A stretch of DNA of 64,000 bases from Gordonia paraffinivorans NBRC 108238. GTDB taxonomy: Bacteria; Actinomycetota; Actinomycetes; Mycobacteriales; Mycobacteriaceae. Shown in pieces: positions 7,899-16,882 of this stretch. A program made the translations under genes and the position numbers. The stretch is taken from the NCBI RefSeq assembly GCF_000344155.1, contig NZ_BAOQ01000016.1:1-64000 (forward strand), written 5' to 3'. Positions within the stretch are counted from its first letter, which is position 1, and each line of letters begins with the position of its first letter. Below the pieces are notes generated by a model. The model was not told the origin of the DNA, searched no databases, and saw nothing but the letters and a program-made list of their open reading frames with translations.

Positions 7899-9077
7899 TC
7901 AGGGCAGGACGATCGGAGGCAGTCCCGGAATCGGATTCGGGATGGTGATGCCCCGTTGCGGGCGAGGGGACCGTGGCCGGGGACGGGGCGCCGGCTGCTC
8001 GGTCGTCTCGGGCGGCGGGGGCGGAGTGTAGCGTTTGGCCGGCTGGCGGGCCTCGGCGTAGATCGCCGGGTCGGCGTAGGCCGGCCCGGTGGACGACGAG
8101 GTCGTCGGGGGTGCCGGAGCCGCGGCCGGGTCGGCTGGATCACCGGTCGCGGAGAGGACCACGGCGACGCCGATGACGGCGAGTGCACAGATCAGCGCGA
8201 GGCCGATCAGGACCGGCCGGCGTGGGCGTCGCGTGCGTCGAGACGACGGCAGCTGCGGCGAGACATCTTCGGGCACAGCGGAGATCAGAGTCGCGGGCCG
8301 TTGCGGTGACACCTCCGGAGCAGGCACAGCACCCGGCGCCTCGATCGGGGCCGCGGCCCAGTTCGAGTGGGAGGTCGTGTTCGATGCGAGAGTTCCGGCG
8401 GCCGGGAGGTCCGCCTGGCCGGCCTTCGCCGGGGCCGGCGGCGCCACCACATCCGAAACCATGGCATCCGCGTCCATGGCATCCGAGATGCCCATCGGTT
8501 CGAGCTCGATGATCGGCACCCCGACCGCCCCGGCGACGGCGTCGCGGAGCCCCGGCCATGCGGCCACCGAATCCGCCACGGCCAGTGCGGGCGCGTGCAC
8601 ACCGGCCACCGCAGCACAAGCGAGATCTTCTGTGCGGAACCTCAATGCGGAGTCTGCCTCGAAGACGTCATGTCTGGTCATGCGGAAGAGCCGGATGTGA
8701 CGGTTGCCCATCATGAAGGTGCCCTCGGCATCCCGCAGGCGCTCCCGGCCGCGGGCGACGAGATCGAAAAGCTCTGCGCGCCACTCCGGCGTCTCGGGCT
8801 TCCCGACGCGTCCGATCCGGACCAGATGGTCGGCGACGGCCCGGTCCAACGAGTCCAAGGACAGCGCGGGGTCGGAGTGGACATCGTGGACGACGCCCCG
8901 GGCGAGATCGAGGCGTCCCACCGTCACATGCGAATGGTCGTCGAGCCAGAGGACCGCGATCTCAGGGTGTTCGGCCACGCCAGACTCTCTGAGTCTGGCC
9001 CGCACATTCTCGACGACGCCCGCGCCGGCCGGCATCTCTGCCGGATCAGAGTTCGGTCCCGCCCCCGTATCGGTCAT
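7899..9077 (-). CDS. Uncharacterised single-pass membrane protein with Pro-rich C-terminus
   Basis: I do not recognise this 392-residue protein. Residues about 1-200 look globular (an LWLDDHSHVTVGRLDL segment and an alpha-helical MTRHDVFEADSALRFR region). A linker rich in Ala and Pro follows. One membrane helix (LIGLALICALAVIGVAVVLS) lies near residues 290-310, after a basic RRTRRPRRP stretch. The tail is a Pro/Thr/Ser-rich wall-spanning or disordered segment. Topology is probably N-in, C-out. ATG 9077 with AGGAA upstream is preferred to the TTG at 9149. It lies just downstream of udgA on the same strand, separated by about 80 bases. Confidence 0.65.
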   Translation of the reverse strand: MTDTGAGPNSDPAEMPAGAGVVENVRARLRESGVAEHPEIAVLWLDDHSHVTVGRLDLARGVVHDVHSDPALSLDSLDRAVADHLVRIGRVGKPETPEWRAELFDLVARGRERLRDAEGTFMMGNRHIRLFRMTRHDVFEADSALRFRTEDLACAAVAGVHAPALAVADSVAAWPGLRDAVAGAVGVPIIELEPMGISDAMDADAMVSDVVAPPAPAKAGQADLPAAGTLASNTTSHSNWAAAPIEAPGAVPAPEVSPQRPATLISAVPEDVSPQLPSSRRTRRPRRPVLIGLALICALAVIGVAVVLSATGDPADPAAAPAPPTTSSSTGPAYADPAIYAEARQPAKRYTPPPPPETTEQPAPRPRPRSPRPQRGITIPNPIPGLPPIVLP

Positions 9078-9156
9078 CAGATCGGATTCCTGCACTGTGT
9101 CGTGCACCTCGCCCAGCACGCCCCCACGGCGAGAAGGTGCCCCCGTCAATCGGCGT

Positions 9157-10590
9157 TCAACCTAGCACGGCGGCCGCTGTGGTCGCCTCCGATGCCAGAC
9201 CGTTCACCTGCGCCGACGGGGTCCGCTGCGACACCCTCGTGTCGGTCACCACGCCGCCCAGCGCCCGGTGATCCCAGCCGGCGGCCCGCCACATGCCGGG
9301 GTCCAGACAGCGCCGCAGGTCGACGATCCGCCGTTCGCGGACGACCGGGGTCAGCTCCTCTGGCGTCATGTGGACGAACTCGGCCCATTCGGTGGCGACG
9401 ACGACCACGTCGGCTCGCTCGCACGCATGTCGGGCGGACCTGGCGTACCCGAGGCTCGGCTGGAGCCGACGCGAGTTCGCCATCGCCTGCGGGTCGAAGA
9501 CGGTGACCAGCGCGCCGTCGAGAGCCAGACGCCCGGCGACGGCCAGGGCCGGGGAATCCCTGACGTCGTCGCTCTCCGGCTTGAAAGCGGTGCCGAGGAC
9601 GGCGATGTTCCGTCCCAACACCTCCCCGCCGAGGGCCTCGGTCACCAGCTGCACCGCGGCCGCGCGGCGACGCATGTTGATGGAGTCGACCTCGCGGAGG
9701 AATCCCACCGATCTGGGAGCGCCGATGTCCTCCGCCCGGGCGACGAGCGCGCGGATGTCCTTGGGTAGGCAGCCGCCTCCGAAACCCAGGCCGGCGTTGA
9801 GGAAACGGCGCCCGATGCGGGGATCGCGACCGATGGCGTCGGCCAGGGCGTCGACGTCTGCGCCGGCGATCTCGCACAACTCGCTCATCGCGTTGATGAA
9901 CGAGATCTTGGTGGCCAGGAACGCATTGGCCGAGACCTTGACGAGTTCGGCGGTCGCCCAGTCGGTTTCGATGAAGGGGACTCCGGCCTCCAGGATCTCG
10001 CGGTAGATCTCCCTGAGCACCGCCCCGGCGAGCGGTTCGTCCGCCCCCTCGGCGGCCGCCGGCCGCGGCCCGGTACCCAGGACCAGGCGGTCCGGTCTGA
10101 GGGTGTCCTCGACGGCGAACCCCTCGCGGAGGAACTCCGGACTCCACGACAGTTCGGCGTCGGCACCGGGGGCGCGTAGCACCGCGATTCGTTGTGCCAG
10201 TTCGGCACACGTCCCGACCGGGACGGTGGACTTGCCGATCAGCAGGTGCCGTCCCCGCAGGGTGGGCACCAGCGTGTCGATCGCCGCGTACACCGCGGAC
10301 AGGTCCGCCCGGTGCCCGCGGGCCTCCTGCGGGGTTCCGACGCCGATGAAGTGGATCGAGGCGTGTTCGGCTGCGGCGTGGTGATCGGTGGTGAAACGCA
10401 GGCGCCCGGCGTCGAGGTTGCGACGGAGGATGTCGGACAGGCCGGGCTCGAAGAACGGCACCTCACCGGCCTGCAGTCGGGCGACCTTCGCGGCATCGAC
10501 ATCCACTCCGAGGACGTCGTGCCCGAGTTCGGCCATGCAGGCCGCGTGTGTCGCACCGAGATAGCCGCAACCGATGACCGTGAGCTTCAT
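9157..10590 (-). CDS. udgA: UDP-glucose 6-dehydrogenase (nucleotide-sugar dehydrogenase)
   Basis: This 477-residue enzyme oxidises UDP-glucose to UDP-glucuronate with two NAD+, a supply step for cell-surface polysaccharide. The Rossmann motif VIGCGYLGATHAA opens the protein. The central domain has SPEFLREGFAVED and the substrate region NAFLATKISFINAM. The catalytic cysteine is in GFGGGCLPKD near residue 273. The start ATG has no Shine-Dalgarno and is preceded by TAACCCT, possibly leaderless. It is downstream of dcd, as in M. tuberculosis (dcd Rv0321, udgA Rv0322). Related GDP-mannose dehydrogenase activity is an alternative. Confidence 0.85.
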   Translation of the reverse strand: MKLTVIGCGYLGATHAACMAELGHDVLGVDVDAAKVARLQAGEVPFFEPGLSDILRRNLDAGRLRFTTDHHAAAEHASIHFIGVGTPQEARGHRADLSAVYAAIDTLVPTLRGRHLLIGKSTVPVGTCAELAQRIAVLRAPGADAELSWSPEFLREGFAVEDTLRPDRLVLGTGPRPAAAEGADEPLAGAVLREIYREILEAGVPFIETDWATAELVKVSANAFLATKISFINAMSELCEIAGADVDALADAIGRDPRIGRRFLNAGLGFGGGCLPKDIRALVARAEDIGAPRSVGFLREVDSINMRRRAAAVQLVTEALGGEVLGRNIAVLGTAFKPESDDVRDSPALAVAGRLALDGALVTVFDPQAMANSRRLQPSLGYARSARHACERADVVVVATEWAEFVHMTPEELTPVVRERRIVDLRRCLDPGMWRAAGWDHRALGGVVTDTRVSQRTPSAQVNGLASEATTAAAVLG

Positions 10591-10666
10591 GGTCGCCAGG
10601 GTTACCCATGGACCTGTCCACTCAACCCACGGCGACGTGACCGGTGTCGGTCGAGCAGGTGAACTC

Positions 10667-11236
10667 TCAGTCCCGGATGAAGTTCAGGTAGGCCTTCGAC
10701 GGGGTCGGTCCGCGCTGCCCCTGGTACTTGGAGCCGACCTTCTCGCTGCCGTAGGGATGTTCGGCGGGGCTGGTCAGGCGGAACAGGCACAGCTGCCCGA
10801 TCTTCATGCCCGGCCAGAGGGTGATCGGGAGGTTGGCCACGTTCGACAGTTCGAGGGTGATGTGGCCGGAGAAGCCGGGATCGATGAAGCCCGCGGTGGA
10901 GTGCGTCAGGAGTCCGAGTCGACCGAGGGAGGACTTGCCCTCGAGGCGTCCGGCGAGGTCGTCGGGCAGGGTGCACACCTCGAGTGTGGAGCCCAGCACG
11001 AACTCGCCCGGGTGCAGCACGAACGGCTCGCCTTCGCCGGGTTCGACGAGGCTGGTCAGTTCGTCTTGACGTTGGGCCGGGTCGATATGGGTGTACCGGG
11101 TGTTGTTGAACACGCGGAACAGACTGTCGAGCCGGACGTCGACGCTCGAGGGCTGGACGAGGGCCGGATCGAACGGGTCAATCGCGAGGCGCCCGCCAGC
11201 GATCTCGGAGCGGATGTCGCGGTCGGAGAGCAGCAC
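10667..11236 (-). CDS. dcd: dCTP deaminase (probably bifunctional dCTP deaminase/dUTPase)
   Basis: The 189-residue protein converts dCTP to dUTP and, in mycobacterial orthologues, on to dUMP, feeding dTMP synthesis. It carries the trimer active-site segments [16 protein letters not shown] and [12 protein letters not shown], and ends with the closing lid region [16 protein letters not shown]. Length is that of the family. The GTG start (11236) has TAACCT (11243-11248 on the minus strand) six bases upstream, so the mRNA is probably leaderless. udgA follows about 76 bases downstream on the same strand. Confidence 0.92.
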   Translation of the reverse strand: MLLSDRDIRSEIAGGRLAIDPFDPALVQPSSVDVRLDSLFRVFNNTRYTHIDPAQRQDELTSLVEPGEGEPFVLHPGEFVLGSTLEVCTLPDDLAGRLEGKSSLGRLGLLTHSTAGFIDPGFSGHITLELSNVANLPITLWPGMKIGQLCLFRLTSPAEHPYGSEKVGSKYQGQRGPTPSKAYLNFIRD

Positions 11237-11256
11237 GTGTCGAGGTTATCGAATGA

Positions 11257-12759
11257 TCAGGGCGGATCTGCGCCGGTGTCGTCGCGTTCGGTGGTGTCGG
11301 GACGACCGAGCCGGTGCCGCAGCCGTCGACGGGCCTCGGCCCGCATCCGGTCGAGGATGGCGTCCGTGCGGTGCGCGTGGTTGATCCGCGGCGCCCGATC
11401 GGGATGCGATCGCGGCGGGTGCCACACCGCGCGACCTGCGTCGATGCCCTCAGCCTCGATCGTCGTGGACCACTGGTCGTCGCCGTGTCCGACCGACCGG
11501 TTGTGGGGCCCGCACGCCATCGTGAGCAGGTCGATGTCGGTGGGTCCGTTGTCGGCTTTCCACTCGACGACATGATGCATCTCCGACTCGAAGGCCGACC
11601 GGGTGCAGGCGGGGCCGGTGCATCCGCCGTCACGACCCACCGCGGCGATCCGCTGGGCACGCGACGCGAGCCGCTTGGCGCGCCCGAGGTAGAGGACCTC
11701 GCTCGTGTGGTCGCGGAAGACCTCGAGGTACTCCTGCGCCTCGGCGGCCATCTCGACCGCGTCCTTGATCGGGACGAGGGTGCCCGTCGCGGTTCGGGCC
11801 GGCGCCCCGGCCTGTTCACGCAGCGCGGATTCGCTGATGGTGATGATCAGGTGTGGCGGCAGGCCGTGATGCGACCTGCCGAGTGCGCCGCCGTCCAGTG
11901 CGTACCGGAGCAGCGCGGTGAAGGCGTCGTGGTTGCGCTTGGCCTGGGAGCGGTCGTCGCGATCGGCAGCGGCCGCGAGCACCTCCGGGTCCGCGGCCGC
12001 GGGGTCACCGGCGGGCGATTCCGGGTCGTCGGGATTGTTCATGCCCTTCGCCGCCCACACGGCCAGCACGACGTCGAGCATGGCCCGGGTCTTGGGGTCG
12101 AGGGTGGCGGTCAGCCTGGACATCAGCTGGCTGTCCTGGGGTCCGAGCCGCATCCCGCGCATGCGAGCACGGTCGCGGTCATCGGTGAGCGTCCCGTCGG
12201 GATCGAGATGCGCGAGGATCTGCGCACCCAATCTGCGCAACGACGACGGATCGTAGTCGCGCGCGTAGTGCGCGAGGGTCGCCTCGGCGGCCTCTTTGTC
12301 GACGGCGTCGGCAGAGGACGGGATCTTCTGCATCGTCTCGATGATCACGTCGACGTGTCGGCCCGATATCGCGCCTTCCGCAACACCTTTGGCGGTCTCC
12401 GGGTAACGGGGCCCGTTCAGCTCGCCTTGGAGGTCGTGGAACCTGCCGAGCGCCCACACCCGGTTCGCGAGCCGATTCGCCTCGCCGTGCCGGCCGAGCT
12501 GATGGATGAGGAACTTGGTGATGTTCTGGCAACCGGCATGCCGATACGCCGAACGTTCCTCGATCTCCACCATGGTGTCGGTGAAGATCGCAAGCATGCG
12601 CCGTTCGGCACGCTCGTGCTGGATCGCGGCCTCGAGCAGCTGCGTCTCGGAGCAGCCTCCGGACCGCGTGCGGGTGATCTCGTCCAGGAGCGCATGGAGC
12701 CGCTCGTACTGGTCGAGAAGAAGTGGTGTAGGTGTTGCAGACGGCTCGACGAAAGCCAT
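11257..12759 (-). CDS. DUF222 / HNH endonuclease, 13E12 repeat-family type, SOS-regulated
   Basis: The 500-residue protein has an N-terminal DUF222 helical domain (about 20-330) and a C-terminal HNH nuclease-like domain, with CTGPACTRSAFESEMHHVVEW near residue 385 and a following H/N-rich segment. This is the architecture of the M. tuberculosis REP13E12 family, which is multi-copy and DNA-damage inducible. ATG 12759 follows GGGGGA. Upstream are a promoter (-35 TTGCGC, 17 bp, -10 TAGAAT) and a LexA-type palindrome, so expression in the SOS response is likely. Its biological role is not established. No integrase or flanking repeat is seen. Confidence 0.85.
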   Translation of the reverse strand: MAFVEPSATPTPLLLDQYERLHALLDEITRTRSGGCSETQLLEAAIQHERAERRMLAIFTDTMVEIEERSAYRHAGCQNITKFLIHQLGRHGEANRLANRVWALGRFHDLQGELNGPRYPETAKGVAEGAISGRHVDVIIETMQKIPSSADAVDKEAAEATLAHYARDYDPSSLRRLGAQILAHLDPDGTLTDDRDRARMRGMRLGPQDSQLMSRLTATLDPKTRAMLDVVLAVWAAKGMNNPDDPESPAGDPAAADPEVLAAAADRDDRSQAKRNHDAFTALLRYALDGGALGRSHHGLPPHLIITISESALREQAGAPARTATGTLVPIKDAVEMAAEAQEYLEVFRDHTSEVLYLGRAKRLASRAQRIAAVGRDGGCTGPACTRSAFESEMHHVVEWKADNGPTDIDLLTMACGPHNRSVGHGDDQWSTTIEAEGIDAGRAVWHPPRSHPDRAPRINHAHRTDAILDRMRAEARRRLRHRLGRPDTTERDDTGADPP

Positions 12760-12786
12760 GATCTGTCCCCCATCATCATGGCCAAC

Positions 12787-12802
12787 TCGAATGTATGTTC
12801 GA
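12787..12802 (-). promoter_or_regulatory. LexA (SOS) box upstream of the DUF222/HNH gene
   Basis: TCGAATGTATGTTCGA matches the actinobacterial/Gram-positive-type LexA consensus TCGAAC-N4-GTTCGA at 11 of 12 fixed positions. It abuts the -10 box of the gene's promoter, so bound LexA would block initiation. Confidence 0.8.
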
Positions 12803-12830
12803 TTCTACCGGCGTCTTGCCTGGTGCGCAA
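12802..12830 (-). promoter_or_regulatory. Promoter of the DUF222/HNH gene
   Basis: On the minus strand, -35 TTGCGC (12830-12825) and -10 TAGAAT (12807-12802) are separated by exactly 17 bp. The last -10 base is shared with the LexA box. The start codon is about 43 bases downstream. Confidence 0.65.
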
Positions 12831-12915
12831 CCGAAAGAGGCGGAATCGCGACACCCTCTGCGAAGGACGGGGAAGGGTTTGCTAGGCTTTCGCTCGCGAG
12901 GTGAAAACCTCGCAC

Positions 12916-12989
12916 GCCGATGTAGTTCAATGGTAGAACATCAGCTTCCCAAGCTGAGAACGCGGGTTCGATTCCCGTCATCGGCTCCA
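12916..12989 (+). tRNA. tRNA-Gly (anticodon CCC), CCA encoded
   Basis: Acceptor arms GCCGATG and CATCGGC pair fully. The D-arm contains AGTTCAATGGTAGAA. The anticodon stem TCAGC/GCTGA encloses TTCCCAA, giving anticodon CCC for GGG codons. The T-arm contains GGGTTCGATTCCC. The discriminator is T (12986) and the 3' CCA is encoded at 12987-12989. It runs opposite to both flanking protein genes. Confidence 0.95.
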
Positions 12990-13069
12990 CTCGAAACCCG
13001 CTCTGAGACAGGGTTTCTGACGCACACCATCGAAGCCCGTCGACGGCCGCCGCCGATGCTGCGCGCACT

Positions 13070-14011
13070 TCACCCCTTCGCACGATTGCGCACCTTGTCG
13101 ACCGCGTCGACCACCGCATCAGGGCGCTGGTTCTGGATGTGGTGGGTGGTCCCCGGCACCGTGGTCAGCTCCGCGTCGGGCAGGCTCGCGGCAAAGGCCG
13201 CCTGGGCCCGAGGCCAGGCGTCGGCCAGCGCCTGGTAGTCGTCCGCGTTCTCCGGCGGCGGGTCGGGCATCGGCTCCTCCCGGCCGCGGACGAGGACGGC
13301 GACCGGCACCGACGGCAGCGGTCCGGCCGCTTCCACCTCGTCGAGAAGCATGTCCATCGAGTAGCTTTCAGCGATGTACTCCTCCGGATAGGTGCCCGGC
13401 GCGAGCTTCGGGTGGGCGATGAGTTCCCACTGGTCCGGGGTCACGCTGTCACGGAGCTCCGGCATGGGCGCGTCGACGAGGACGAGTCCGGCCGTCTCGT
13501 CCGGATAGGTGGCGGCGAAGAGCGCCTGCAACGGGCCGCCCATCGAATGCCCGACCAGCAGGTACGGTCCCGCCTCACCGGCAGCGTCCAACAACTCGTG
13601 CAGTTCGGCGACGACCTCGGCCGGGTCTCGCGGCATCGGAACCTGATCGCTGCGCGCCGGCTCGGTCCGACCGGAATCGCTGACCTTCCCGTCGTCGACG
13701 GTGGTGGTGACGAGCGAGCCCGGGCGGTCGTAGGCGCACACGCGAGTCGTCTCGGCGAGCGCGGGTTGCACAGCGGGAGAGTCTGTTTCGCTGAGCTCCC
13801 AGATGTCGCCCGCGTTGCCGAAGCCGGACTGCAGGACGACGGTGGGACTCCCCTCGCCGCGACAGTCCAGGTACAGGTGCCGCCCCTCGCCGACCTCTAC
13901 GCGGCCCGCCACGTCTGACGCGGAATCCGGGTCCGAGGCGTCGGTCCCGCAGGCGCACAGCATCGACCCGACGACGAGACCGGCGATCACCGCCCGGCCC
14001 AGACCGCTCAT
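13070..14011 (-). CDS. Secreted or lipid-anchored alpha/beta hydrolase
   Basis: This 313-residue protein begins with a signal peptide (about 1-22) that ends in a possible lipobox, MLCACG, so it may be lipid-anchored. The fold is alpha/beta hydrolase: an LQSGFG oxyanion-type segment, CAYDRPG, the nucleophile elbow GHSMGG near residues 153-158, a DAPMPE segment, and a likely catalytic His in the TTHHIQ motif near the C-terminus. ATG 14011 is chosen because GGAGG lies five bases upstream; the frame stays open further but without coding character. An esterase or lipase role is likely; the substrate is unknown. It is monocistronic, with the tRNA downstream on the other strand. Confidence 0.8.
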   Translation of the reverse strand: MSGLGRAVIAGLVVGSMLCACGTDASDPDSASDVAGRVEVGEGRHLYLDCRGEGSPTVVLQSGFGNAGDIWELSETDSPAVQPALAETTRVCAYDRPGSLVTTTVDDGKVSDSGRTEPARSDQVPMPRDPAEVVAELHELLDAAGEAGPYLLVGHSMGGPLQALFAATYPDETAGLVLVDAPMPELRDSVTPDQWELIAHPKLAPGTYPEEYIAESYSMDMLLDEVEAAGPLPSVPVAVLVRGREEPMPDPPPENADDYQALADAWPRAQAAFAASLPDAELTTVPGTTHHIQNQRPDAVVDAVDKVRNRAKG

Positions 14012-14161
14012 CACGACCTCCAGAGGACATCGACCCCCGAACGCCTGCATCGACCCTAACCCCACGGCGACCCCGATTTCGGGACATCTTGGCCGGACCA
14101 GGGACGTCCACCTTCGCGACGACCCGTGTGACGGGCCCGACAGTCCGCTACCGTCCCACCT

Positions 14162-14613
14162 GTGGCACAGGCGAACGACGACGGCTTCGGCGCTGTTCTG
14201 CGACGTCTGCGCAGGTCCCGCAATCTCACCCAGGAGGAGTTGGCCGAGCGGGCCCAGATCTCCGCCAAGGCCGTCAGCGCACTCGAGCGTGGGGAACGTC
14301 GTCGCCCCACCCGCACACCGTCCGAGCGCTGGCCGGCGCGCTCGAGCTCGACGCCGCCGAGCGCGCCCGACTCGGCGCATCGGTTCCCGACGCGCCGGCG
14401 TCCGCCCCGCCGAGCCCCGGGAGGTGGTCCGTCAGCACGCCGGCGACCGAACTCGTCGGTTGTGACACCGACGTCTAATGCATCGCGGCGCTTCTATCCG
14501 ACGGGAGGCGACTGGTCACCGTCACCGGACCTGGAGGCGTCGGCATGCCGGCCGCGCCGCGACCAAGGCCGACATCCGTCGCCTGGCAGAGGAACTCACG
14601 CGGCGCGCACTCG
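14162..14613 (+). pseudogene. Decayed XRE-HTH/ATPase transcriptional regulator (N-terminal remnant)
   Basis: A GTG start with TACCGT seven bases upstream opens an intact XRE helix-turn-helix (FGAVLRRLRRSRNLTQEEL, then SAKAVSALERGER). At about 14300 the frame must shift for the expected continuation (PHPHTVRALAGALELD). In that second frame a TAA (14476-14478) interrupts, after which LVTVTGPGGVG, a Walker A start, is still legible near 14512-14545, but the Lys-Thr is gone. The rest of the usual ATPase and TPR/LuxR parts are missing. There are thus a frameshift, a nonsense change and a large 3' deletion. It ends against the convergent hemerythrin gene. Confidence 0.7.
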
Positions 14614-15264
14614 CCTGATGTAGCGGCGGTACTGCCACGCGCCGACGGTGCGCAGGAAGAGCGCGATCGGGATCGGGAACTGGCCCAGCATGCGTGCGCG
14701 CTCGTCGGGGTCGGCGTCCTCGAGGACGGCACCGAACATCAACGGGAGCTGCCTGGGAGTCATCGTGTCCTTCCCATGCTCGAACAGTTTCCGCCACTCG
14801 TCGACGGCGATGTGGCAGGTAACCAGCGGGAGGATCTCCCGCTCCTCGAGTTCTAGGTGCTCGAAAAGCGCCGACGCCAGGTCTTCCACGAGGTGCGCGA
14901 GCCGCTCGCCGCCGGCCGGCGTCGGGTCCTGCGTCCACGCCGCCTCGTGCTCGCGGATGGCCTCGGTCCGGCTCTCGACGACGCCGTGCTGGTGCTGCAT
15001 CGTCTCGACCAGGGCGGTCGACGGTGCCGCACGCACCTGCAGAAGTGGCCACAGCACCTCGTCCTCCCCGGTGTGGTGCATGTGCAATCCGTCGAGGACG
15101 AGCGTCAGGTGCTCGGCGACCACCGCGCCGCGCGCGGTGTCCCCGGCGGCGACGGCACGGATGAGCGCCGGGAGAGCGGTGAACTCGCGGCGGAAGACGC
15201 GATGCACGACGTACATCTCGTTGACGTCGGGAAGCTCTCGGGCGGCAGGGCTGATGGCGGTCAT
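14596..15264 (-). CDS. Hemerythrin-domain protein
   Basis: The 222-residue cytoplasmic protein contains the helical bundle and metal ligands of the hemerythrin family: H in VVHRVFRREF, HMHHTGEDEVLWP, HQHGVVES and the FEHLELEEREILP ligand pair. Such proteins bind O2 or NO at a di-iron site or serve in redox sensing. ATG 15264 is preceded by GGAGG at proper distance, so the upstream extension is discarded. It has no operon partner; the decayed regulator converges on its 3' end. Confidence 0.85.
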   Translation of the reverse strand: MTAISPAARELPDVNEMYVVHRVFRREFTALPALIRAVAAGDTARGAVVAEHLTLVLDGLHMHHTGEDEVLWPLLQVRAAPSTALVETMQHQHGVVESRTEAIREHEAAWTQDPTPAGGERLAHLVEDLASALFEHLELEEREILPLVTCHIAVDEWRKLFEHGKDTMTPRQLPLMFGAVLEDADPDERARMLGQFPIPIALFLRTVGAWQYRRYIRRVRAA

Positions 15265-15624
15265 CGAAACCTCCGAAACTGGTTGTGATGGATACACATC
15301 CAGCCTCGTTCCCGGCTCCCCTCGCTCCCAGGCACAGCACTCCCACACCACACCACTCCCACAGTCGGCGACCCCGCCTGTCGCAGGTTCGCCGGCGCAT
15401 GCGGCGTCCCGTGCCGCCGCCCCTCACAAACGGGGAGCCGCCATGCTCACCACAACAACCGCACCGGCCGGCGACGGCACCAGGACGTGGCGCGCATCTG
15501 CGCTCGGCGACCCGTCGTATCCTCGGCTCGACGCCTGCGACGTCGAGCCGATACGAAGAACCAGGGGGAACGATGCGACGAGATCGGGAGCGCCGGCGCG
15601 GAACCTGCGCCCGGTGAGGCCGGA

Positions 15625-16782
15625 ATGAACGAGTCGCCCCAGCCCACCGGCTCTGCCGCGGGCAGACCGGGGACTCGGACATCTGCGGTCGCCACACGGG
15701 ACATCACGAACCGGATGGGCCGGACGTATTACCTCGACCAGCCACTGGTGTGGCTGGTGCTCATCCCGGCCATCGCCATCGTCCCGACCGCCTCACTCGT
15801 GTTCGACGCGATCGGGGAACCCCTCTCGAAGGTGCTCCTCACGCTCGCCCTCGGCGTCTTGGGCGGTCTCGCGCTTGCGGGCCTGTTCACCTGGGGATTC
15901 CTCTACCGGGCCGCCGCGCGCGAGTGGGCCCAGAAGATCCCCGAGGGCACGCCGATGACAGCCGAGTTCCGGCCCGACGAGATCTCCACGGGCTGGGCCG
16001 GCAACGTCTCGACGGTCCCCGTCGACGGCATCCGATGGGTCCGGTATCGCGATAGGACTGCGACATTCACCGTCGCCGGCTTCGGGACGCGGCTGATCAT
16101 CCCCGACGAGTTGATGCCGCCCGAGATCCGTGACGACCTGCTGAAGAGATACGAGGGGCGCCGCCCGTTCTCCCGCCGCCCCCTCGGCGCGACGGTGTCC
16201 GCCGAATCCTCCGGGCCCCCGCCCCCGATGACCCGGAGGGTCCATCACGTCGACGACGCCATCCGCGTCGAGTACATCGCCGACGAAGGGCTGGCCGACG
16301 AAGGGCTGGCCGACCGGCTGCGACGCTCCATGCTCAGGCCCTTCACGATCGGATTGTTCTACCTCGCGTGTCTCGTTCCCCTCGTCGCACTGCTCACCGT
16401 CGAGGCGTATGCGATGGCCGCGCTCCCCGGAGCGGCGATCGTGACGATGTCCCTGTTGTTCTTCACGCCGTTCTTCGGCCGCTGGTGGTTCCGGCGGACC
16501 GCGCCGCCCGGCACCCCGGTGAGCGCCGAGTACGGGCCCGGTCGAATCCGGTTGCGACTCGGCACGTACGACCGCACGCTCGATCGTGCCTCGATCCGTC
16601 GGGTCAGACGGCTCGGCACCTCGCTTCAGGTGACCTCGCGGACCTCGACCGACGTGCTGCTCATCCCGGACGAGCTGCTGACGCCGGAGATCGCGACCGG
16701 ACTTCTCGAGGAATTCGGGCGTCCGCCCTGGTGGCGGCGGCTGGTCGACGCCCTGCGCCGACGCCTGAGGGCCTCGGGCTGA
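15625..16782 (+). CDS. Membrane protein with internally duplicated two-TM plus YcxB-like module
   Basis: I do not recognise a specific family for this 385-residue protein, but it is clearly an internal duplication. Each half has two membrane helices (about 37-85 and 235-285) followed by a beta-rich cytoplasmic domain. The two domains align: PMTAEFRPDEI with PVSAEYGPGRI, LIIPDELMPPEI with LLIPDELLTPEI, and LLKRYEG with LLEEFG. This resembles the YcxB-like C-terminal domain. Between the halves a 15-bp unit is repeated in tandem (encoding DEGLA twice, near 16282-16311). ATG 15625 follows GAGG. Function unknown. Confidence 0.7.
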   Translation: MNESPQPTGSAAGRPGTRTSAVATRDITNRMGRTYYLDQPLVWLVLIPAIAIVPTASLVFDAIGEPLSKVLLTLALGVLGGLALAGLFTWGFLYRAAAREWAQKIPEGTPMTAEFRPDEISTGWAGNVSTVPVDGIRWVRYRDRTATFTVAGFGTRLIIPDELMPPEIRDDLLKRYEGRRPFSRRPLGATVSAESSGPPPPMTRRVHHVDDAIRVEYIADEGLADEGLADRLRRSMLRPFTIGLFYLACLVPLVALLTVEAYAMAALPGAAIVTMSLLFFTPFFGRWWFRRTAPPGTPVSAEYGPGRIRLRLGTYDRTLDRASIRRVRRLGTSLQVTSRTSTDVLLIPDELLTPEIATGLLEEFGRPPWWRRLVDALRRRLRASG

Positions 16783-16882
16783 TCGGGTCTCTCGCGTCAC
16801 ACCCGCCTCTCCACACGGAATGGACCGTCCCACCGCGTCGTTGCGCCGAAGGTCAATCCATCGCCGAACAGAGGGTGCAACA

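Noticed and set aside
11257-12989. DUF222/HNH gene beside tRNA-Gly as an integrated mobile element
   Set aside because: No integrase, no duplicated tRNA 3' end and no flanking direct repeats were seen.
14545-14856. Open frame overlapping the decayed regulator and the hemerythrin gene
   Set aside because: Only its first part matches the Walker A remnant; the rest is antisense to the hemerythrin coding region.
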